The notes under the pieces are model-generated. The model had not been told where the DNA came from. It saw only the letters and a program-made list of their open reading frames with translations, and did no database searches. Below, one piece after another: positions 1 through 4,968 of a DNA stretch of 5,065 nucleotides. The position numbers and the translations under genes were made by a program. Positions within the stretch are counted from its first letter, which is position 1. Each line of letters starts with the position of its first letter. Source of the DNA: Enterobacteriaceae bacterium UBA3516 (GTDB lineage: Bacteria > Pseudomonadota > Gammaproteobacteria > Enterobacterales > Enterobacteriaceae); the NCBI GenBank assembly GCA_002377245.1, contig DFPL01000042.1, forward strand, positions 1 through 5,065. The letters are read 5' to 3'.

Positions 1-28
1 TTTGTGGTGTTAATAATATCCTGTGTTC

Positions 29-340
29 TCATTCTGATTGCTCTCGATATTTTTTGATAAGTTTGTCATACGCAGAATGCGCCACGATATGCTTTATAAA
101 GAGGCGTCCTGCGTCGAAATCTGCGTAAAACACAATTCGCAAGTTGTTGCCGCCAACATCAATGACCCACCATCGTTCCCGGTATTTCATGCGGTCCAGG
201 GTCGCATAGACCTTTTTCATCTCCTCTGGTGTAGCAAATCGCAGGCGCTTAAGTGTTTTATAGACATCCGTAAGTGCCTGGGCGTCATTTGGAAAACGCT
301 TTGCGGCTTCATCAAACGGTGCTCTTGAAATGATGTGCAC
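29..340 (-). CDS. higB: HigB-family type II toxin (ribosome-dependent mRNA interferase)
   Basis: This 103-residue protein is recognised as a member of the HigB branch of the RelE superfamily. Known members bind the ribosome and cut mRNA during translation, and are held inactive by the HigA antitoxin. Visible hallmarks are the D61-VGGNNLR-I69 strand, corresponding to the NVGGNxLR segment of E. coli HigB (YgjN), and the C-terminal H84-IVAH-SA-YD92 segment resembling its HKEYD region. It is rich in Lys and Arg, as expected of an RNA-binding toxin, and has the family's usual length of about 100 residues. The start is GTG at 340-338, preceded by a purine-rich GGGAGAGAG about 8 nt upstream; no nearby ATG fits. 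HigB systems place the toxin gene first, so a higA-type antitoxin is expected immediately left of base 1, but none of it can be confirmed here. Family assignment is firm; activity is inferred. Confidence 0.9.
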   Translation of the reverse strand: MHIISRAPFDEAAKRFPNDAQALTDVYKTLKRLRFATPEEMKKVYATLDRMKYRERWWVIDVGGNNLRIVFYADFDAGRLFIKHIVAHSAYDKLIKKYREQSE

Positions 341-368
341 GTTGATTTCTCTCTCCCTGAGAAGGTGA

Positions 369-404
369 ACAATAAATCCAATGTTGACATATTGTCAACA
401 TTGG
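369..404 (-). promoter_or_regulatory. Probable higB(A) promoter and palindromic operator
   Basis: Positions 378-389 (CCAATGTTGACA) and 393-404 (TGTCAACATTGG) form a perfect 12-bp inverted repeat around a 3-nt spacer. Read on the minus strand, the right arm supplies a consensus -35 (TTGACA, 398-393). A 4-of-6 match to the -10 (TATTGT, 374-369) follows after 18 nt and lies about 30 nt upstream of the GTG start. A dimeric repressor on the palindrome would cover the -35 box. In HigBA-type systems the HigA antitoxin, alone or with HigB, represses its own promoter, so HigA is the natural candidate. The palindrome is directly visible; the promoter and the binding protein are inferred. Confidence 0.7.
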
Positions 405-565
405 TGGTGCTCATTTCTGATTTGAAATTTTATTCTTTGCCTGAACGAGGGCGAGTGTGCAAATTAACTGTTTGATAGAAATGTTATTATGGAAGAAAGG
501 CCGCAAAAAAGTGTCGGAGTTGATTGATGTGCAGATGTGATAGATCTGATGGCGTTGTGCATATC

Positions 566-600
566 TGTAGCCCCGGCAAGCTGGCGCCGCCGGGGAGCCG
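566..600. repeat. REP/PU-like GC-rich hairpin behind the amidotransferase gene
   Basis: CCCCGGC (571-577) and GCCGGGG (589-595) form a perfect 7-bp GC stem with an 11-nt loop. It lies just past the amidotransferase stop codon (605-603, minus strand). On the minus strand the unit ends in GCCGGGG-CTACA, resembling the 'CCGGCCTACA' end of enterobacterial REP elements. Such palindromic units often sit at the 3' end of transcripts and protect them from exonucleases. No U-tract follows on either strand, so it is not a standard intrinsic terminator. The REP assignment is from memory of the family; copy number in the genome would decide it. Confidence 0.55.
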
Positions 601-602
601 TA

Positions 603-1370
603 TCAGGCACTTTGCGCCAGTTCACCTTGCTGTGGAATTTCGCGACTAAACGCCTGATGCACAAAGCGGCGCAGCAGTTCGGCGGTATCGGGTGACGGCA
701 GCACGCCTGCTAACAAGGCAAGCGGATCAAAGCCTTCAGTGGTCAGCACCTCTTCACGCTGGCGAATCATGTCGGCGGCAATATCCGGGGTAAATTCCGG
801 GTGGAACTGAGTAGACATGGCGTTCGGCCCATAACGCACAATTTGATGCGGGTCATGAGAAGAGGATGCTAGTGCCAGTGCGCCTTCCGGCAGACGAGAA
901 ACAGTTTGCATATGCGTCAGATGCGCCGGGAACTGGCGCGGCAACGTGCTAAGCAGCATGTCGTTGCTGGCATGCGGATGAAGCTCAATCGCCTGGCTGC
1001 CCACTTCGCGCCCCTGCGGGTGCCATGCCACTTCGCCACCCAACGCATGCGCCATCAACTGGTGGCCATAGCAAACGCCAAACAGCGACATGCCAATAGA
1101 CATGGCTTCACGGATCCACTCGGCAGCCGTTTCGCTCCAGGGCAGGCGGTCAGTCACCATCGCCCAGGAGCCGGTAATCACGGCAACGCGATTGGCATCC
1201 GGTGGAGGAAGGGCTTCGCCTTCAAAGACTCTGACAACTTCCGTTTGTTCAAGAGGGTGCTGAATAGCACGGCAAAACCAGGACGGGATATCGCCATGCG
1301 TTTCACGAATAGATTCTGAGGGTAAACCTACTTGCAGGATAATTAACGGACGGTCTGTCATTACAACCAC
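603..1370 (-). CDS. Stand-alone class I glutamine amidotransferase-like protein
   Basis: This 255-residue protein carries one class I (triad) glutamine amidotransferase domain, spanning roughly residues 8-205. The nucleophile elbow is G98-V-C100-Y-G-H-Q104, and the other triad members are H190 and E192 in the motif QFHPEF. The strand ending V64-I-T-G-S68 matches the oxyanion-loop region. Such domains hydrolyse glutamine to glutamate and ammonia, or act on related gamma-glutamyl compounds. No synthetase domain is attached, so it resembles free-standing GuaA-N-terminus-like proteins (COG0518 type) whose acceptor is unknown. No signal peptide or membrane segment is seen, so it should be cytosolic. 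The GTG at 1370 has GAGGA 5 nt upstream; an in-frame ATG three codons later (1361-1359) is a plausible alternative giving 252 residues. It is divergent from the MarR-GNAT gene and probably controlled by it. I do not recognise a gene symbol. Confidence 0.9.
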   Translation of the reverse strand: MVVMTDRPLIILQVGLPSESIRETHGDIPSWFCRAIQHPLEQTEVVRVFEGEALPPPDANRVAVITGSWAMVTDRLPWSETAAEWIREAMSIGMSLFGVCYGHQLMAHALGGEVAWHPQGREVGSQAIELHPHASNDMLLSTLPRQFPAHLTHMQTVSRLPEGALALASSSHDPHQIVRYGPNAMSTQFHPEFTPDIAADMIRQREEVLTTEGFDPLALLAGVLPSPDTAELLRRFVHQAFSREIPQQGELAQSA

Positions 1371-1383
1371 TCTCTTCCTCTGC

Positions 1384-1402
1384 TGAACATTTGTTCAACT
1401 AT
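1384..1402. promoter_or_regulatory. Operator 1, MarR-style palindrome at the amidotransferase promoter
   Basis: TGAACA (1384-1389) and TGTTCA (1392-1397) form an inverted repeat with a 2-nt spacer over the predicted amidotransferase start point. Its right part, TTGTTCAACTAT (1391-1402), matches TTGTACAACTAT at 1630-1641 in 11 of 12 positions. That second copy lies in front of the divergent MarR-GNAT gene. TTG-N-CAA-type palindromes are usual for MarR-family repressors. The repeat is seen; the binding protein is inferred to be the adjacent MarR-GNAT product. Confidence 0.6.
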
Positions 1403-1426
1403 GCGCCGAAAACGACGTGCTGTGAA
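1398..1426 (-). promoter_or_regulatory. Probable sigma-70 promoter of the amidotransferase gene
   Basis: On the minus strand TTCACA (1426-1421, 5 of 6 to the -35 consensus) is followed after exactly 17 nt by CATAGT (1403-1398, 4 of 6 to the -10). Transcription would start near 1391, leaving a leader of about 20 nt that contains the AGAGGA ribosome-binding site. The -10 box abuts the palindrome at 1384-1397, so a bound repressor would cover the start point. The promoter is predicted from sequence alone. Confidence 0.55.
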
Positions 1427-1601
1427 GAGGTTAGGAGCAGGAGCTTTGTAAAAGCGAAGCGGCTAACGAAAGGGCTTACAGACCCGTCATGCCGCTAGCT
1501 GGTTGTTTTCCTGATGAAATTTTAATCAAACTCTGGCTTATGCTTTTTTCAGATATTTTTAGCTTTTTCTCGCGCGCGACGGCACCGCCCTTTATGCGCT
1601 A

Positions 1602-1630
1602 TTGACAGAGGTTTGTTCAGATGGTTGTAT
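1602..1630 (+). promoter_or_regulatory. Probable promoter of the MarR-GNAT gene
   Basis: A perfect -35 hexamer TTGACA lies at 1602-1607. Seventeen nt later TTGTAT (1625-1630) is a poor 3-of-6 match to the -10, keeping T1, A5 and T6. That -10 region falls inside the palindrome at 1624-1638, an arrangement typical of autorepression. The predicted leader is only about 20 nt and has no clear Shine-Dalgarno sequence before the ATG. The -35 is strong, but the exact -10 is uncertain. Confidence 0.5.
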
Positions 1631-1641
1631 TGTACAACTAT
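1624..1641. promoter_or_regulatory. Operator 2, MarR-style palindrome at the MarR-GNAT promoter
   Basis: GTTGTA (1624-1629) and TACAAC (1633-1638) form a perfect 6-bp inverted repeat around TTG, overlapping the predicted -10 region. TTGTACAACTAT (1630-1641) repeats operator 1 with one difference. A further TTTGTTCA at 1612-1619 repeats the core of operator 1 and may be an additional half site. This fits autoregulation by the encoded MarR domain. The sequence repeats are seen; binding is inferred. Confidence 0.6.
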
Positions 1642-1655
1642 TTAAATGAACGGTA

Positions 1656-2633
1656 ATGAGTATGCAAAACGCCCGCCTGGTCAATGAAATCCGCGTTGCC
1701 TCCCGCCTTATGGTTCGTGAGTTAGGTTTTATGAACGCAACGCTTGCCGCCACGGATTACTCCCCTTCAGCGGTACACACCTTATTAGAAATTGATAATC
1801 AGGGGGCGATGACAGCGGCTCAACTGGTCCACCTCCTGGGGCTTGAGAAATCCAGCGTCAGCCGGATGCTCGGCAAGCTCATTACCGCAGGTGAAATAGA
1901 GGAAGTGGCTTCGAAGGAGGATGCGCGATTTAAGACGCTGCAATTGACCCCGCAGGGGCAGGAGAGCGTTTCGCGAATTAATCAGTATGGCAGCCAGCGC
2001 GTGGTCGAGGCGCTGCATCATTTAACACCGTCTCAGCAGCACACGGTTGCTGCGGGTCTGACAAACTGGGCGCAGGCTCTCGAAGCCTGCCGGAAGGGCA
2101 CGTCAACCTCGCAAAGCGACAGCATCGACATTGTTTCCGGTTATCAGCCTGGGATGATTGGTCGCATCAGCGAGATGCATGCCAGCTACTATTCATCGCA
2201 TTATAACTTCGGTTGTTTTTTTGAAAGCAAAGTCGCTGCCGGTCTGGCAGAGTTCACCGGGCGACTTGAGAATCCTGCTAACCGCATTTGGCTGGCTGTT
2301 CAGCAGGGCCGCATCGTCGGTTCGGTTGCCATTGATGGTGAAGACCTGGGGAATAATGAGGCGCACCTGCGCTGGTTTATTCTTGATGATGCGTGCCGAG
2401 GGTCAGGCATCGGTCGCCGCTTAATGAGCGAGGCGATGGCTTTTTGCGACAGTCAGGCATTTGCCGCCGTCCAGCTGTGGACCTTTAGCGGACTTAATGC
2501 TGCACGCCGTCTGTATGAATCCTTCGGCTTTCGTCTGACAAAAGAGTGGCAGGGTGAACAGTGGGGCAGTGAAATGCTGGAACAACAGTTCACGCGCCCG
2601 CAAAGGCATCCCGAATCAGAAAAAGCGCGGTAA
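1656..2633 (+). CDS. MarR-type regulator fused to a GNAT N-acetyltransferase
   Basis: This 325-residue protein has two domains. Residues about 5-145 form a MarR winged helix: recognition-helix region L63-EKSSVSRMLGKL-I76 and wing K87-EDARFKTLQLT-P99, like the DxR...LTxxG wing of the family. Residues about 158-312 form a GNAT acetyltransferase fold with acetyl-CoA motif R248-GS-G251-I-G253 and the C-terminal motif N281-AARRLYESFGF-R293, whose Y287 is at the usual general-acid position. The segment S147-TSTSQSDS-I157 looks like the linker. MarR-GNAT fusions are known in bacteria, but the acetylated substrate and ligand are mostly undetermined. The protein probably binds the two related palindromes in the upstream divergent region, controlling itself and the amidotransferase. 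ATG at 1656 is used here; ATG at 1662 is also possible, and neither has a clear ribosome-binding site. Domain calls are firm; target and substrate are unknown. Confidence 0.93.
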   Translation: MSMQNARLVNEIRVASRLMVRELGFMNATLAATDYSPSAVHTLLEIDNQGAMTAAQLVHLLGLEKSSVSRMLGKLITAGEIEEVASKEDARFKTLQLTPQGQESVSRINQYGSQRVVEALHHLTPSQQHTVAAGLTNWAQALEACRKGTSTSQSDSIDIVSGYQPGMIGRISEMHASYYSSHYNFGCFFESKVAAGLAEFTGRLENPANRIWLAVQQGRIVGSVAIDGEDLGNNEAHLRWFILDDACRGSGIGRRLMSEAMAFCDSQAFAAVQLWTFSGLNAARRLYESFGFRLTKEWQGEQWGSEMLEQQFTRPQRHPESEKAR

Positions 2634-2662
2634 CCGGTTGATGTGACGGAAAGCATAAAAAT

Positions 2663-2746
2663 AAGATGCGGTATCGGGTTCTGCTTCATTTCATGAGAAT
2701 GTTCGCATCTTGCGACTCAACATATTGATAATGTTAAGTTACGCAA
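2663..2746. other. Two adjoining palindromes downstream of the MarR-GNAT gene
   Basis: AAGATGCG (2663-2670) and CGCATCTT (2704-2711) are a perfect 8-bp inverted repeat separated by 33 nt. Next to it, 2710-2746 folds as an imperfect hairpin: TTGCG pairs with CGCAA, ACT with AGT and AACAT with ATGTT, around the loop ATTGATA, with one mismatch and a 2-nt bulge. Neither is followed by a T-run, so they are not standard terminators. They could be an RNA structure in the 3' end of the MarR-GNAT transcript, a protein-binding site, or chance in AT-rich DNA. No function can be assigned. Confidence 0.35.
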
Positions 2747-2798
2747 ATCAGCGTGGGCGCATTCCATCACCTTTATTTTCTCTTTCAGAGATAAAAAT

Positions 2799-2824
2799 AA
2801 ATAAGCCAGTGCGCTTGTTTTTTT
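2799..2824 (+). terminator. Weak intrinsic terminator-like hairpin after MarR-GNAT
   Basis: AAATAAGC (2799-2806) pairs with GCTTGTTT (2813-2820), including one G-T wobble, around the loop CAGTGC. The right arm runs into a T-rich tract (2818-2824). The stem has only two G-C pairs, and the site lies about 165 nt past the MarR-GNAT stop codon, so it would be inefficient. It is the only hairpin with a T-run on the plus strand between the two genes. Confidence 0.3.
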
Positions 2825-2883
2825 AAAATCGAATTTTGCCTGATGGAACGTGTTTTTTTATGAAATCAAAGCACAATTTAGAT

Positions 2884-2910
2884 TAAAGAAATTCTAATAA
2901 TTGTCGTTAT
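2884..2910 (+). promoter_or_regulatory. Candidate sigma-28 (FliA) promoter for the chemoreceptor gene
   Basis: TAAAGAAA (2884-2891), then exactly 11 nt, then GTCGTTAT (2903-2910) compares with the FliA consensus TAAAGTTT-N11-GCCGATAA. Each half matches 5 of 8 and the spacing is exact. Chemoreceptor genes of enteric bacteria are commonly FliA-dependent, which supports the call. It lies about 160 nt before the ATG, so the message would carry the ERIC element in its leader. A weaker sigma-70-like pair (TTGCCT 2836-2841, TATGAA 2859-2864, 17-nt spacer) is an alternative. Nothing better is visible nearer the gene. Confidence 0.4.
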
Positions 2911-3030
2911 ACCGGTGATCCTTCAAGTTGCCTGTGCGTTGGCTGCGTTTGTTCGCCCTGTACTTACTCCCGTAAGCTTCAGGGGACTGATGCACCTGGC
3001 GCCTGCCTGCGAATCGGATTATTTAGGGTA
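2908..3030. repeat. ERIC element (enterobacterial repetitive intergenic consensus)
   Basis: This 123-bp stretch matches what I recall of the roughly 127-bp ERIC consensus along its whole length: a TATACC edge, CTTCAAGTTGC, TGTGCGTTGGCTGCGTT, a central hairpin, and the closing ATTATTTAGGGTA. The central hairpin pairs CCCTG (2956-2960) with CAGGG (2980-2984) and CTTAC (2963-2967) with GTAAG (2972-2976), around the loop TCCC. The core has diverged from the standard ERIC-PCR primer sites. ERICs are non-coding, non-autonomous elements found in transcribed intergenic regions. This one ends 39 nt before the chemoreceptor ATG and probably lies in its 5' leader, where the hairpin could affect message stability or translation. 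Confidence 0.85.
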
Positions 3031-3069
3031 AATAACCTTTAAATTCAACCAGACCGAGTATCTGCCATT

Positions 3070-4968
3070 ATGTCATGGAAAACCACGCAGGGCCGAATTG
3101 GCCTGTTATTAATTAGTTTTTTCGTCGTTTTACTCATAGTGACATGGATAGTTATTAAACAATTTGTTTCTCCCCAGATTATTGAAACGGAAACTAAAAA
3201 TATTCAGGCAACGGTTGAATTGCAAAGTGATGCAATTAAAGAACAAATGAACCGTGTAAAAGCACAGCAACGTGCAATTACTGAACTGGTCGTTGGCTTG
3301 CAGAGCGAACAGATTGACGAATTATTACCGCAACTCGTTAATCAATATGGAGATTTAAACGTTTTTGGTGGCGGAATTTGGCCTTTGCCGGGCCAGCGCG
3401 CGCCTGAGCGTGACAAATTCAGCACCTTTTACGCACGTAATTCCAGCGGCACCCTTCAGGTCAATACCGTCTGGAACCAGCCGGAATCGGCAAAATACTG
3501 GGAGCAACCCTGGTATAAAGATGGCCTGAACGCGCCGAAAGGAGAGTGTGCCTGGGCGAAAGCCTATCAGGATGCCGCCAGTCCGCAGCCACGCACTAAC
3601 TGTGCCATGGCGATCACCAAAGATGGCAAAGCCTGGGGCGTGGCAACCATCGATGTCACGCTGGGCTTCTTTAACCAACTGGCCGTGGACATGGGCAAAG
3701 CCGTGGGTGGCAGCGTTCTGATCGTCGAGGCTGATGGCAAAATCGTGGGTAACGGCTCATCCGCACAGGATAAACCTGCGCTGTCCAACGTGCGCGACCT
3801 TAACCTCCCCTCCTCTTCAGCCTTAAGCACGCTACTGGCAAAAGGCGGGCAGGCGGAAACCACCAGCACCTATGATGGCGATGATGGGGAGCATACGCTG
3901 CTGGTTCTGCCCATCAGCGGCAGCCCGTGGTTTATGGCGGTTGATATTCCGAGCAGTCATCTGGTGAGCATGTCTAATGCCATCATGACCAAGCTCACTA
4001 TCGTGCAGACCGTGATTGGCCTGTTGATTGTGTTAATCATGATGTTCATCGTGCGTAATATTTTCCGCAATGTGACGCTGCTGAATCAGAATATTGAAGC
4101 GCTCTCCAGCGGTGGGGCCGATTTAACCCAGCGTCTGGTGGCAAGTAAGAGCCCGGAATTTAACTCTATTATCAATAACTTCAATAAGTTCATCTCGTTC
4201 CTGAATGAGCTGATGCAGCAGGTAGGCAGCAGTTCCATGGCTATCTCCTCGGCCTCGCGCCAGATTGCCAGTGGCAACCTGAATCTGTCGTCACGCACGG
4301 AGGAGCAGTCGTCATCAATTGTCGAAACGGCGGCATCCATGGAAGAGCTGACCAGCACCGTTCGCCAGAATGCTGAAAATGCGCTGCAGGCGAATAAGCT
4401 GGCGGTGGAAGCGACCCAGGCGGCGAAGAAAGGGGCCAGCGTGGTTAACCAGGTGGTGTCGACCATGAACAACATCAATGACTCCTCCTCGAAAGTGGTG
4501 GAAATCATCAGTGTGATCGACGGCATCGCCTTCCAGACCAATATCCTTGCCCTTAACGCGGCGGTGGAAGCGGCGCGTGCGGGTGAGCATGGTCGTGGCT
4601 TTGCGGTGGTGGCAGGGGAAGTGCGTTCCCTGGCACAGCGCAGCGCCCGTTCCGCGCAGGAGATCAAAAAGCTGATTGAAGAGTCCGTCAGCAGCATTGA
4701 GCAGGGAAGTGGGTTGGTGCGTCAGGCTGGAACCAACATGGATGGCCTGATGGAAAAAGTGGAAAGCGTGAACGTGCTGATTTCGGAAATCAGTTCTTCC
4801 AGCGATGAGCAGAGCCGTGGGATCGCGCAAATCAACATTGCGATTAACCAGCTCGACAGCGCCACGCAGCAGAACGCCGCGTTGGTAGAGCAGGTCGCCG
4901 CCGCCGCGCAGTCAATGGAAGAGCAAACCGTACAGCTCGAAAACGTGGTCGGTAGCTTCAAGCTCTGA
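3070..4968 (+). CDS. Methyl-accepting chemotaxis protein with double-Cache-like sensor
   Basis: This 632-residue transmembrane chemoreceptor has TM1 at about 10-31, a periplasmic sensor at 32-305, TM2 at about 309-328, a HAMP domain at about 329-381 and a cytoplasmic signalling rod. The sensor has the length and Y143-WEQPWYKD-G152 pattern of dCache_1 domains. The hairpin tip (about 478-526, including DGIAFQTNILALNAAVEAAR) is nearly identical to E. coli Tsr, so it should dock CheA and CheW. By alignment to Tsr the methylation sites are E412, E419 and E426, seven residues apart. The C-terminus (VVGSFKL) lacks the NWETF pentapeptide that tethers CheR and CheB, so adaptation probably relies on neighbouring major receptors. 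C160 and C178 are the only cysteines and could form a periplasmic disulfide. The ligand is unknown. ATG at 3070 puts basic residues before TM1 as expected; the ribosome-binding site is weak (GAG 11 nt upstream). The only sizeable ORFs on the other strand are shadows. Confidence 0.96.
   Translation: MSWKTTQGRIGLLLISFFVVLLIVTWIVIKQFVSPQIIETETKNIQATVELQSDAIKEQMNRVKAQQRAITELVVGLQSEQIDELLPQLVNQYGDLNVFGGGIWPLPGQRAPERDKFSTFYARNSSGTLQVNTVWNQPESAKYWEQPWYKDGLNAPKGECAWAKAYQDAASPQPRTNCAMAITKDGKAWGVATIDVTLGFFNQLAVDMGKAVGGSVLIVEADGKIVGNGSSAQDKPALSNVRDLNLPSSSALSTLLAKGGQAETTSTYDGDDGEHTLLVLPISGSPWFMAVDIPSSHLVSMSNAIMTKLTIVQTVIGLLIVLIMMFIVRNIFRNVTLLNQNIEALSSGGADLTQRLVASKSPEFNSIINNFNKFISFLNELMQQVGSSSMAISSASRQIASGNLNLSSRTEEQSSSIVETAASMEELTSTVRQNAENALQANKLAVEATQAAKKGASVVNQVVSTMNNINDSSSKVVEIISVIDGIAFQTNILALNAAVEAARAGEHGRGFAVVAGEVRSLAQRSARSAQEIKKLIEESVSSIEQGSGLVRQAGTNMDGLMEKVESVNVLISEISSSSDEQSRGIAQINIAINQLDSATQQNAALVEQVAAAAQSMEEQTVQLENVVGSFKL

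Noticed and set aside
38..328. 96-codon plus-strand ORF opposite higB
   Set aside because: It is the antisense shadow of the toxin gene, with no family resemblance and no promoter.
571..595. Intrinsic terminator for the amidotransferase gene
   Set aside because: The GC stem is strong but no T-run follows on the minus strand; described as a REP-like unit instead.
906..1319. 137-codon plus-strand ORF
   Set aside because: It lies wholly opposite the amidotransferase gene, which has an intact catalytic triad. Its product is a low-complexity Arg/His-rich sequence with no recognisable domain.
1443..1496. Inverted repeats GCTTT-GTA-AAAGC and AGCGGC...GCCGCT in the divergent region
   Set aside because: Short, outside the predicted promoters, and unrelated to the shared operator motif, so not reported as sites.
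2642..2657. CRP-site-like TGTGA-N6-GCATA
   Set aside because: Only the first half matches. The second half agrees with TCACA in two of five positions, and there is no promoter at a suitable distance.
2666..2728. 20-codon ORF (MRYRVLLHFMRMFASCDSTY) after the MarR-GNAT gene
   Set aside because: No ribosome-binding site at usable spacing, and it overlaps the palindromes. Chance is more likely.
2860..2886. 8-codon ORF (MKSKHNLD) upstream of the chemoreceptor
   Set aside because: Too short to judge, preceded by a T-run, and overlaps the candidate sigma-28 promoter, so it would lie upstream of the predicted transcript.
3040..3060. Second sigma-28-like promoter (TTTAAA with ACCGAGTA)
   Set aside because: The halves are about 9 nt apart instead of 11-15, and the -10 match is weak.
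4086..4830. Two long minus-strand ORFs (203 and 171 codons)
   Set aside because: They are antisense to the highly conserved HAMP and signalling region of the chemoreceptor. Their translations show only the biased composition expected from that.
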